Both the position numbers and the translations under genes were made by a program. From contig DAOTXK010000112.1 of assembly GCA_034435395.1 (NCBI GenBank), positions 1 through 8,504 on the forward strand: a DNA stretch of 8,504 nucleotides, given 5' to 3'. Below, piece by piece: positions 1 to 6,240 of this stretch. The notes beneath the pieces are model-generated. The model was given only the letters and a program-made list of their open reading frames with translations, did no database searches and was not told the origin of the DNA. Position 1 is the stretch's first letter. The number at the start of each line of letters is the position of its first letter. This stretch comes from DAOTXK01 sp034435395 (lineage in GTDB: Bacteria > Chloroflexota > Anaerolineae > Aggregatilineales > Ch27).

Positions 1-1261
1 GCACCACCCGCCCCACGTTGTCCAGGATGGAGTCCAGCACCTGATCGAGGGCGAGGGTGCTGCTGAGGGCGGCGGCGGTGTCCCGCAACGCTTCCGCCAA
101 GGCCCGCTGCTCCTGTTCGGCTTCCAGCAGCCGGGCCTGCTGGATGGCAATGGCCAGCTTGTCGGCGATCTCGCGGGCGATCTGAATCTGCTCCGGCCCA
201 AACGCCAGGCGATTTTCAGCCCCCAGGGCCAGCAGGCCAAACAACTTGTTCTGAGCAGTCAGCGGCAGGACGAGCGCCGCCTGGACGCCCTGCGCGTCCA
301 GCGCTTGCAGCTCAGGCAGCGCTGCCAGCACCGGTCGGATGTCTTCGATGAGGCGAAACCCGTCCTGCGTCAGCGCCTCCAGTTCGCCGACGACGCCCGG
401 CAGCCCTTGCAGCGAATAGTGGGCCCCCGCCGGCCAATCCAGCTGATCGCCCGCATCGAGCACCAGGATCACCGCCTCATCCGCGTCCAGGTCCAGCGTC
501 ATCACGGCAGCAGCCCGGCACGGCAGCAGGGCGCGCATATGGGACAGCGCCGCCCGCGCCGTCTCGTCTGAAGACTCCGCCGCCAGGATGGCCCGGTCCA
601 CCTCCAGCATGAGACTCAGCCGTTCGGCGTGCCGTTGCAGGGCTTCCTCGGCCCGGATGCGCCCGGTGATGTCGGTCATCACGCCGATGCTGCCGGTAAA
701 GCGGCCACTGGCGTCAAACAGCCCGCGGGGAGCAATCAGCGTGTGCACGCGCTGGCCGGAGCGGCCATTCCAGACCAGTTCGTAGTGGTCCGACACGCCC
801 TGCTGCCGCGCCGCCAGTTGCTCGGCCAGGCGAGCCTGATAATCTTCGGCGACGAAATCGGTGAGGGGGTGGCCGATCATCTCCTCAGGGGCATAACCCA
901 GCATATCGGCGAAGCGTTGGTTGACATACGTCAGGGCGAAGTCTTGGTCGATAATGCCCAGGCCCTCGTTCATGGTCTCGATCAGGTTGCGGTAGTTTTC
1001 CTCACTCTCGCACAGGGTCTGCTCGGCGCGGCGGCGGCGGGCCACGTTGATCAGCAAACCGGCGATAATGGCGCTCTGGAAGGCCACAAACGCCGCCACT
1101 CCCCAGACCAGCGCTGGATGCTCCTCATAAAAAGAAAGGGGCAGGTTGAAGAGGGTTTGTTCTTCCCGCCAGGCGGTTCCCAGGCACACGGACAGGCCCA
1201 GGAGAATCACCGTCAGACCGACCAGGGCAACCGCAAACTTGGTTGGCCGTGCTGGATTCAT
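1..1261 (-). CDS. Membrane-anchored PAS-GAF sensor protein (probable sensor kinase or other multi-sensor output protein), C-terminus cut by window edge
   Basis: The minus-strand frame stays open from an ATG at 1261 to the window edge, giving 420 residues without a stop. Two hydrophobic segments (about residues 9-29 and 51-73) flank a short outside loop of some 20 residues, followed by the basic stop-transfer RRRR. Next comes a PAS domain (about 86-200) with the typical SEENYRNLIETMNEG opening, YVNQRF and the closing MTDITGRIRAEE. A GAF domain follows (about 215-380), ending in the usual helix IAIQQARLLEAEQEQ. From about residue 397 (ALSSTLALDQVLDSILDNV) the start of a second GAF domain is visible. 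The start is supported by GGGGAG seven bases upstream; a GTG two codons earlier fits less well. The output domain, probably a histidine kinase, lies outside the window, so the enzymatic class is not shown. It probably senses cytoplasmic ligands or redox state at the membrane. It is transcribed divergently from the permease operon. Confidence 0.88.
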   Translation of the reverse strand, partial: MNPARPTKFAVALVGLTVILLGLSVCLGTAWREEQTLFNLPLSFYEEHPALVWGVAAFVAFQSAIIAGLLINVARRRRAEQTLCESEENYRNLIETMNEGLGIIDQDFALTYVNQRFADMLGYAPEEMIGHPLTDFVAEDYQARLAEQLAARQQGVSDHYELVWNGRSGQRVHTLIAPRGLFDASGRFTGSIGVMTDITGRIRAEEALQRHAERLSLMLEVDRAILAAESSDETARAALSHMRALLPCRAAAVMTLDLDADEAVILVLDAGDQLDWPAGAHYSLQGLPGVVGELEALTQDGFRLIEDIRPVLAALPELQALDAQGVQAALVLPLTAQNKLFGLLALGAENRLAFGPEQIQIAREIADKLAIAIQQARLLEAEQEQRALAEALRDTAAALSSTLALDQVLDSILDNVGRVV

Positions 1262-1428
1262 GACCACGCTCCCCGCAGGCGCAGGCCGGACCGGTCTCTC
1301 CACCGGACGTATGTGTTGCTGACAGCCTGTGCCATGGATTCGATGTCCCCTCCATTCTACTGCAAAAATTCTTTTTTCATGGCAGGGCGACTCCAGCGTG
1401 GGCTGCCGGGCCGCTGCGGACGCCCGGT

Positions 1429-1457
1429 TTGCCGGGCCGCCGGGTTCCCGCCATAAT
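1429..1457 (+). promoter_or_regulatory. Probable sigma70-type promoter of the permease-usp operon
   Basis: TTGCCG at 1429-1434 (four of six matches to the -35 consensus) is separated by exactly 17 bp from CATAAT at 1452-1457 (five of six matches to the -10 consensus). Transcription would begin near 1464, giving a leader of about 30 nt that contains the ribosome binding site. The palindrome GCCCGG-TTTG-CCGGGC at 1422-1437 overlaps the -35 box and could be an operator. The prediction rests on motif matching alone. Confidence 0.45.
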
Positions 1458-1483
1458 GGGAGGCCCAGAGCATCGTTGCCGAA

Positions 1484-1490
1484 AGGAAGG
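1484..1490 (+). promoter_or_regulatory. Ribosome binding site deciding the TTG start of the permease
   Basis: AGGAAGG at 1484-1490 ends five bases before TTG at 1496. An in-frame TAA lies just upstream at 1454-1456, and no ATG or GTG stands in frame between the stop and the TTG. The TTG is therefore the only start that keeps both the Shine-Dalgarno sequence and the whole signal sequence. Confidence 0.65.
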
Positions 1491-1495
1491 GTGGT

Positions 1496-3211
1496 TTGCG
1501 TAAAATTGGCCTCTCCTTGCTGGCTGTTTTTTTGTTGGCCTGCGCCGGGGCATTGATAGCGGCGGAATCGGCTCCGGCCTCCGCCCAGGAAGACCCCTCA
1601 GGGCCGGAGCTTTCGGGCACGCTGGTTGATAAGCAGGGCCAGCCCATCCCCGCCGCCACGGTCCTGATTTACGTCGGCGCGGCAGAAGAGCCGCTCGTGG
1701 AGACCGAAAGCCAGGAGGACGGCTCCTGGCTGGTCCATCTGCCGGAAAATCCGGCAGGCCCCGTGCGGGTGGCGGTCGAACGCGCCCACTACGAGCCGTT
1801 CCACTACGAGCTATCGGCGGCGGAGCGGCAGCTTCTGGTGAGGGACGGGGTGTTCAGCCTGCAGGAGATCACGCTGGAAAACCACATCAGCGTCGGCTTT
1901 TGGGTGGCAGGGGCGACATTCGTGCTGGTGCTGGTGGTGATCGCCCTGGAGAAGCTCAGGAACACGCTGGCGGCCTTGCTGGGCGTGTCCATCGTCTTCG
2001 CGGTGACGTTCATCGGCGGCGCGATCAGCCGGGAGTTTTTCATCCTGGACTTCGAGCGGGCGCTGAGTTACATCAACTGGGAAGTGATCTTCCTGGTGAT
2101 GGGGATGATGATCGTGGTCGGCATCATCGAGGGCACGGGCATTTTCCAGTGGCTGGCCTTCTGGGCCTACCGCATCAGCCGGGGCCGCATTTCCTGGCTG
2201 CTGGTGGTGCTGATCGTGATCACGTCCCTGGCCTCGGCGCTGCTGGATAACGTGACCACCATGCTGCTGATGGCCCCCATCAGCATTCAGATCGCGCTGG
2301 CGCTGAACATCAGCCCGCTGGCGCTGCTGGTGCCGGAGATTCTGGCTTCCAACGTCAGCGGCATCAGCACGCTGATCGGCACCCCGACCAACATCCTGAT
2401 CGGCGCTTACGCGGACATCAGCTTCAACGATTTCCTGATCAACGAGACGCCCGGCGTGCTGGCGGCGATAGTGGTGATGACGATGTTTGTGCTGTTTTAC
2501 TACCGGCGCGAGCTGGGCAAACACAGCGGTGGCATCTCGCCCGTGCTCTATGAACGGCTGCAAGCGAACGCCCAGATCAAGGACCCGGTCGGCTTACAGC
2601 GGTCGGGGGTGGTGTTCGCCGGGATGCTGGTCTTTTTTGCCATCGGCGAAAGCCTGCACCTGGTCCCGGCGGTGACGGCCCTGGTCGGGGCGACCATCCT
2701 GCTGATGTGGGTGGAGCCGGATATCGAGAAGATGTTGCGCGCCGTGGACTGGACGACCCTGGTCTTTTTCATGGCCCTGTTTATGCTGGTCGGGGCGGTG
2801 CAGGAAGTCGGCATCCTGGGGTTGCTGGCCGGGGCGATGGGCCAGGTCATCGGCGACAGCGCCGTGCTGGGGATCGTCGTGCTGGTGGGCGGCGTCGGAC
2901 TGCTGTCCTTTGCCATCGCCAATGTGCCGCTGGCGGCGGCCATGCTGCCGGTGGTCCGCTTCCTGAGCAGGGGGATTCCCGGCGTGGATAGCCACACACT
3001 CTACTATGCGCTGTCGGTGGGGGCGGCCATGGGCGGCAATGGCTTTTTGATCGGGGGGGAGGCCAACCTGATGACGGCAGGCATTGCCGATCGGGCCGGA
3101 TATCCGATCAAATTTATGAGCTTTCTAAAAATCGGCGTTCCTGTTACCTTACTGACGCTGGCCACGGGCGCGGTGTGGTTGTTCCTGCGCTTTGTGGGGC
3201 TGGGAAGTTAG
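1496..3211 (+). CDS. IT-superfamily permease (ArsB/NhaD/citrate-transporter type) with an N-terminal secreted beta-sandwich domain
   Basis: This 571-residue inner-membrane transporter begins at TTG. Residues 1-31 look like a signal peptide (MRK, then a hydrophobic run; possible cleavage at ASA-Q30/31, or lipidation at C16 in LLAC). Residues about 37-128 are a transthyretin/carboxypeptidase-regulatory-like beta sandwich (SGTLVDKQGQPIPAATVLIYV, then an EDGSW turn), probably outside the membrane. Residues 131-568 form a ten-to-twelve-helix permease with the two-fold repeat of the ion-transporter superfamily. The first half has DNVTTMLLMAP (251-261) and SNVSGISTLIGTPTN (285-299). The second half has ANVPLAAAMLP (475-485) and GGNGFLIGGEANLMTAGIA (513-531). 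These Asn/Gly hairpins bind the ion and substrate in relatives. Substrate cannot be read from the sequence; arsenite, Na+/H+ exchange, or di-/tricarboxylate and other anions are all possible. It precedes a usp gene by 10 nt. The family call is firm; the fused domain is clear but its ligand is unknown. Confidence 0.88.
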   Translation: MRKIGLSLLAVFLLACAGALIAAESAPASAQEDPSGPELSGTLVDKQGQPIPAATVLIYVGAAEEPLVETESQEDGSWLVHLPENPAGPVRVAVERAHYEPFHYELSAAERQLLVRDGVFSLQEITLENHISVGFWVAGATFVLVLVVIALEKLRNTLAALLGVSIVFAVTFIGGAISREFFILDFERALSYINWEVIFLVMGMMIVVGIIEGTGIFQWLAFWAYRISRGRISWLLVVLIVITSLASALLDNVTTMLLMAPISIQIALALNISPLALLVPEILASNVSGISTLIGTPTNILIGAYADISFNDFLINETPGVLAAIVVMTMFVLFYYRRELGKHSGGISPVLYERLQANAQIKDPVGLQRSGVVFAGMLVFFAIGESLHLVPAVTALVGATILLMWVEPDIEKMLRAVDWTTLVFFMALFMLVGAVQEVGILGLLAGAMGQVIGDSAVLGIVVLVGGVGLLSFAIANVPLAAAMLPVVRFLSRGIPGVDSHTLYYALSVGAAMGGNGFLIGGEANLMTAGIADRAGYPIKFMSFLKIGVPVTLLTLATGAVWLFLRFVGLGS

Positions 3212-3221
3212 GAGCTAACGC

Positions 3222-3644
3222 ATGACGACCATCTTATGTGCCACACGCGGTGGCGAGGCCAGTATCCGCACCCAGCGGAAGGCCATCGAGCTGGCCAGGG
3301 AGCGCAGCGCCGAACTGCTGTTCCTTTATGTGGCCGACGTGGAGTTCCTGGGGCACATGGCGGGGAGCATCGTGGTTGACGTGGCGGCGGAACTGGAGAA
3401 CATGGGCGAGTTCCTGCTGCTCATGGCCAAGGAACGGGCCGAACAGGAAGGCGTGACCGCCCACACGGTGGTGAAACGCGGCGAATTCCGCGCCGCCCTG
3501 CTCGAAGCCGCGGCGGAAGGTGGGGCGTCGCTGATCGTGCTGGGCAGCCCTGGCGAGGATAGCAGCATCACGCAACAGGATTACCTGGAGCAACTGGCGG
3601 CAGGCATCAGGGAAGAATCGGGCATCGACACGATCATCGTTTGA
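3222..3644 (+). CDS. UspA-family (universal stress protein-like) protein with degenerate nucleotide-binding motifs
   Basis: This 140-residue single-domain cytoplasmic protein has the Usp alpha/beta fold pattern: strand TTILCATRGG (2-11), helix RTQRKAIELARERSAELLFLYV (16-37), a middle helical region, strand HTVVKRG (81-87), then EAAAEGGASLIVLGS (95-109) and the final strand IDTIIV. ATP-binding Usp proteins normally carry an Asp after the first strand (ATDGS-like) and a G-2x-G-9x-G(S/T) loop. Here the Asp position is Arg8 and only G108-x-x-G111 remains, so ATP binding is doubtful. Its AGGAG ribosome binding site (3210-3214) overlaps the permease stop codon and the gap is 10 nt, so the two are very probably one operon and co-translated. 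Usp domains often regulate neighbouring transporters, which I infer here. Membership of the Usp superfamily is likely. Confidence 0.8.
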   Translation: MTTILCATRGGEASIRTQRKAIELARERSAELLFLYVADVEFLGHMAGSIVVDVAAELENMGEFLLLMAKERAEQEGVTAHTVVKRGEFRAALLEAAAEGGASLIVLGSPGEDSSITQQDYLEQLAAGIREESGIDTIIV

Positions 3645-3750
3645 GCGGACAGCGCCTGCTCCACAGCCGCGGGCGGCCGCCAGCCGTCCGCAGAATGTGC
3701 TGCCGCATCCACCCCCGTCATGACCGTCCCCCTGCCCCTCGCCGCCGCTG
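3645..3750. other. Convergent intergenic spacer with GC-rich dyad symmetry
   Basis: This spacer separates the ends of the usp gene (plus) and the AmaP-like gene (minus). GCGGAC at 3645-3650 can pair with GTCCGC at 3686-3691, enclosing a perfect 10-bp palindrome GGCGGCCGCC at 3672-3681. Such a structure between convergent genes could act as a bidirectional terminator, but neither strand has a T-tract after it. I treat this as a weak prediction. Confidence 0.25.
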
Positions 3751-4599
3751 TCAGCGATCCTGGGCGGTGTCTTCGTCATCATCCCCCAGCAAGAAAGCCC
3801 GCCAGGGTTCGTCCGCTTCCTCTTCTCGGATGCCCTGGACGGGCGGAACTGGCGCTTCCGCCCCGGCAGGCCACTCATCGGCCACACCCGTTTCGGCAAC
3901 TTCGGCGGCGTACTCCTCGTCGCTGACGTACTCGGCCTCGATCACGTCCTCAGCTGGCGTCGCCGCCGGGGATGGGGCCGCCACGGGCTGCTCTGGTCCC
4001 GGCATCACCTCTGGGATGGCGGTTCTAGATGGTGGCTCAGGAACGGCTTCCGGCTCCACCGCCCCGGTCATGGCCGCCTGGGCGGACTCGGCCAGCGGCG
4101 GCTTGGTGTCCAGGGAGATGTGCACCACCGGCGCTCCGGCCAGCCGCAGGCCCAGCTGCTTTTCCACCACCTGCCGCAGCACGCGGGTGATCTCTTTCTG
4201 TTTTTCGGGGACGACAATATCCGGGCGGGTGCGCACCCGCAGGGCGATACGGGCATTGCCGTTGTCCGCCGCGACCTCCGTCTGCACGGCCAGCACGTCC
4301 GGGACCTCCTCCACGCGGGCGTTGAGCTGGCGCTGCACGGAGTCGATGTTCACTTCCGCTTTGACCCCCCGCGCCCGCACCACCAACCCTTCGGTGGGTT
4401 TTTGCCGCAGCTGCCGCCCCAGCGCCACCAGCAGCAGCGCGTCGATCAGCACCGCCAGCAGGATGCGGACCGCCAGGGGCACGGCGTTCAGCCCGGCGAG
4501 AAGATCGGCGATCAACTGGGGGGCGGTCAGCAGGACAGCGACGACCAGCACCAGCAGGATGACGCCCAGCGCCAGCAGCACCCGCCTGATCAGGCTCAT
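3751..4599 (-). CDS. AmaP-like membrane protein with Asp23-family domain and long acidic C-terminal tail
   Basis: This 282-residue protein begins with two hydrophobic helices (about 5-27 and 42-62) joined by a short loop. A conserved Asp23/AmaP-like domain follows (about 70-163), opening with GLVVRARGVKAEVNID and containing VPDVLAVQTEV, a basic strand IALRVRTRPDIVVP, and the helix EKQKEITRVLRQVVEKQLGL. In Gram-positive bacteria AmaP anchors Asp23 at the membrane under envelope or alkaline stress. From about 165 to 282 the chain is low-complexity, rich in Pro, Ala and Glu, ending with LLGDDDEDTAQDR, and is probably disordered and cytoplasmic. That tail is absent from the compact AmaP proteins I know. 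The ATG overlaps the phosphatase stop codon as ATGA, with GGAG ten bases upstream (4610-4613), so translation is probably coupled. No separate asp23 gene is visible. The family assignment rests on domain order and motif resemblance. Confidence 0.7.
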   Translation of the reverse strand: MSLIRRVLLALGVILLVLVVAVLLTAPQLIADLLAGLNAVPLAVRILLAVLIDALLLVALGRQLRQKPTEGLVVRARGVKAEVNIDSVQRQLNARVEEVPDVLAVQTEVAADNGNARIALRVRTRPDIVVPEKQKEITRVLRQVVEKQLGLRLAGAPVVHISLDTKPPLAESAQAAMTGAVEPEAVPEPPSRTAIPEVMPGPEQPVAAPSPAATPAEDVIEAEYVSDEEYAAEVAETGVADEWPAGAEAPVPPVQGIREEEADEPWRAFLLGDDDEDTAQDR

Positions 4600-5891
4600 G
4601 TCGGTTGTTCTCCGGTGTAGCGGACCACCAGCAGGGTGAGATCGTCAAACGGCGGCGCGTCGCCGACAAAGGTGTCGACGGCGTCGTTGATGCGCGCCAG
4701 GATCATCTGGGCGGACATCCCGGCCCCGGCTTCCCGGCGGAAGATATCCGCCAGCCGATCCTCGCCGAAGTAGTCGCCGTGCACGTCCTCGGCCTCGGTC
4801 AGCCCGTCGGTGTAAAAGAGCAGCGCGTCGCCCGGCTCCAGACGGATGTCGCAGGGCGCGAGCGGCATATCCTCGAACCAGCCCAGTGCCCAGCCGCCCC
4901 TGGGCAACATCTCGATCTGGCGGCTCCGCTGGCGGTAGAGCAGCGGCTGGTTATGCCCGGCGTTGACCCCCACCGCCTGGCCGCGCGGTTGGAAAACCAT
5001 GTAGTAGGCGGTGCAGAACATGCCGCTGTCGGTGTTTTCCATCAACATCAAACGGTTGGTCTGCTGGATGGCATCCATCGGCGTGGGCGCGGCGATGGCG
5101 TTGCCCCGGATCAGGCTGCGGGATACCGCCATAAACAGCGCCGCCCCGACCCCCTTGTCGGCCACGTCGGCGATCACCACGCCCAGGCGGTCGCCATCCA
5201 GCCTGAAGACATCGTAAAAATCGCCCGCCACCTCCCGCGCCGAGCGCCAGTGGGCGGCGACTTCGTAGCCGGGCAGCGTCGGCAGCACGGTCGGCAGCAT
5301 GCTCCGCTGAATCTCATGCGCCATGCTCAGTTCGCGTTCCAGGCGGGCATTCTGCACGGCGATGCGGTGCAGCCGGGCGTTTTCCAGCGCGATGCCGGCG
5401 ATGGCGGCGAACGAGTTCAACAGCGAGAGGTCGCTATGGGTGAAGACGCCGGCCTTCAGGCTGTTATCCACATAAACCAGCCCGATCAGGCGGCCCTGGG
5501 CGTTGATCGGCACGCACAGAATCGAGCGCAGGCCCAGCGCCACGATGCTCTGTCCGGCTTTAAAGCGCGGGTCATGCTCGGCGTTGCTGGTCAGGAGCGG
5601 CTGGCCGGTCTCCACCACTTCCCTGACGATGGTCGTGCTGTACTGGAAATCCGGCTTGTCCAGGTCCTCTTTGTTCAGCCCGCGCGCCACTTCGACCCGC
5701 AGTTGGCCGTCGTCGTCGCTGAGCATCAGGAAACCGCGCTGGGCGTTGGTGACTTCGATCACCTTGTCCATCACGGCCTCCATCACCACGTCAAGCTCCA
5801 GGCTGGAATTGATCGCCTGGTTGATCTCGTACAGGGTATCCAGACGTTCGGCCATCGCTTCGGGCGAGGGATGGTGCGCGTCAACAGTCAT
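4596..5891 (-). CDS. GAF domain-controlled PP2C/SpoIIE-type serine/threonine phosphatase (RsbU-like)
   Basis: This 431-residue soluble protein has a GAF domain at about 20-172 (LYEINQAINSSLELDVVMEAVMDKV; later LCVPINAQGRLIGLVYVDN and IALENARLH). A coiled linker follows (175-200) with AHEIQRSMLP, which is typical of RsbU/SpoIIE-like phosphatases. The PPM catalytic domain spans about 205-427. Its metal-binding residues are intact: VAGDFYD (D224, D227), IADVADKG (D242, D245), GHNQPLLYR, YTDG (D362) and FDDLT (D416, D417). Such enzymes dephosphorylate STAS-type anti-sigma antagonists in partner-switching pathways; the target here is unknown and no STAS or anti-sigma gene is in the window. I chose the ATG at 5891 because GAGG lies six bases upstream (5898-5901). 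An upstream in-frame ATG at 5924 would add 11 residues but has no Shine-Dalgarno. The stop overlaps the next gene's start. Confidence 0.92.
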   Translation of the reverse strand: MTVDAHHPSPEAMAERLDTLYEINQAINSSLELDVVMEAVMDKVIEVTNAQRGFLMLSDDDGQLRVEVARGLNKEDLDKPDFQYSTTIVREVVETGQPLLTSNAEHDPRFKAGQSIVALGLRSILCVPINAQGRLIGLVYVDNSLKAGVFTHSDLSLLNSFAAIAGIALENARLHRIAVQNARLERELSMAHEIQRSMLPTVLPTLPGYEVAAHWRSAREVAGDFYDVFRLDGDRLGVVIADVADKGVGAALFMAVSRSLIRGNAIAAPTPMDAIQQTNRLMLMENTDSGMFCTAYYMVFQPRGQAVGVNAGHNQPLLYRQRSRQIEMLPRGGWALGWFEDMPLAPCDIRLEPGDALLFYTDGLTEAEDVHGDYFGEDRLADIFRREAGAGMSAQMILARINDAVDTFVGDAPPFDDLTLLVVRYTGEQPT

Positions 5892-5897
5892 CGGCAA

Positions 5898-5901
5898 CCT
5901 C
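5898..5901 (-). promoter_or_regulatory. Ribosome binding site deciding the phosphatase start
   Basis: GAGG on the minus strand lies six bases before the ATG at 5891. The alternative ATG at 5924 is preceded only by CTCCGCG. This favours the shorter protein starting MTVDAHH. Confidence 0.55.
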
Positions 5902-6039
5902 GTGGTGAGCCTCCCGGCGATCATCGCGGAGAACCGGGACCGACGAAGACGAGTCCGCCGCCGGTCGGGCCGGTGAGCGGCGGCCGCGAGCCTGGGGAGG
6001 GCTGGTCATGGTCCCTGGCGGCTATCCGGACGCCTTCGG

Positions 6040-6068
6040 ATTATAGCATCGGGCCGGACGCATGACCA
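6040..6068 (-). promoter_or_regulatory. Probable promoter of the phosphatase-AmaP operon
   Basis: On the minus strand, a perfect TATAAT at 6045-6040 is preceded, after a 17-bp spacer, by TGGTCA at 6068-6063 (four of six matches to TTGACA). Transcription would start near 6033, leaving a leader of about 140 nt before the phosphatase ATG. The -10 box and spacing suggest a housekeeping-type promoter. This is motif evidence only. Confidence 0.5.
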
Positions 6069-6200
6069 CCTGCCGGAGGGTGGCGTCCTTTCCGGGCTGA
6101 GTCGTGCGAACGTTTTCCTATCCGCCAAGTGTGCCCAGCACGCCGCGCGCCAGGGAATTCTGAAAAATGTCATAAACCCCGGCCATTGGCAGGTTCAATT

Positions 6201-6217
6201 CCACCATTAAACGGTGG
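6201..6217 (-). terminator. Weak hairpin downstream of the amidohydrolase gene
   Basis: CCACC and GGTGG form a 5-bp stem with a 7-nt A/T-rich loop, about 25 nt beyond the amidohydrolase stop codon. No T-run follows on the minus strand, so intrinsic termination here is doubtful. It may only be an mRNA 3'-end stabilising structure. Confidence 0.2.
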
Positions 6218-6240
6218 GGAAACGGCGAAGGAAACCCGGT

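Larger units (their letters stand above)
1262..1495. other. Divergent intergenic region
   Basis: This region separates the sensor gene (minus) from the permease operon (plus). It contains the rightward promoter and the permease ribosome binding site listed separately. It also holds an A/T-rich island at about 1362-1377 (AAAAATTCTTTTTT), unusual in this GC-rich context. A leftward -10-like TAGAAT lies at 1354-1359 (complement strand) but has no convincing -35 box, so I do not call a promoter for the sensor gene. An 11-bp direct repeat, TGCCGGGCCGC, occurs at 1404-1414 and 1430-1440. No coding sequence is credible here. Confidence 0.5.
5892..6240. other. Non-coding region between the amidohydrolase gene and the phosphatase operon
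   Basis: This gap of about 350 bp contains the promoter and leader of the phosphatase operon (both on the minus strand) and the 3' flank of the amidohydrolase gene. In the leader, CCGCCGC at 5955-5961 can pair with GCGGCGG at 5977-5983. In the 3' flank, CCACC at 6201-6205 can pair with GGTGG at 6213-6217. Between about 6070 and 6190 I see no gene, repeat or recognisable RNA. Short open frames here lack ribosome binding sites and recognisable protein content. Confidence 0.5.

Noticed and set aside
629..1456. A 275-codon plus-strand open frame antisense to the PAS-GAF sensor
   Set aside because: The opposite strand encodes clear PAS and GAF domains. This frame has no family resemblance and no suitable ribosome binding site.
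3641..4639. A Ser/Thr/Arg-rich plus-strand frame of 332 codons antisense to the AmaP-like gene
   Set aside because: This is low-complexity shadow content; the minus strand has transmembrane helices, an Asp23-like domain and a coupled start.
4605..6065. A 486-codon open frame on the plus strand opposite the phosphatase gene
   Set aside because: Its product is Arg/Gln/His/Pro-rich with no recognisable domain, and it lies antisense to a phosphatase with every catalytic motif intact. Long antisense frames are expected in GC-rich genes.
6192..6205. GGTTCAATTCC resembling a tRNA T-loop
   Set aside because: The flanking bases do not form a 5-bp T-stem (GCAGG against CCACC), and no D-arm, anticodon arm or acceptor stem can be laid out in the preceding 70 nt.
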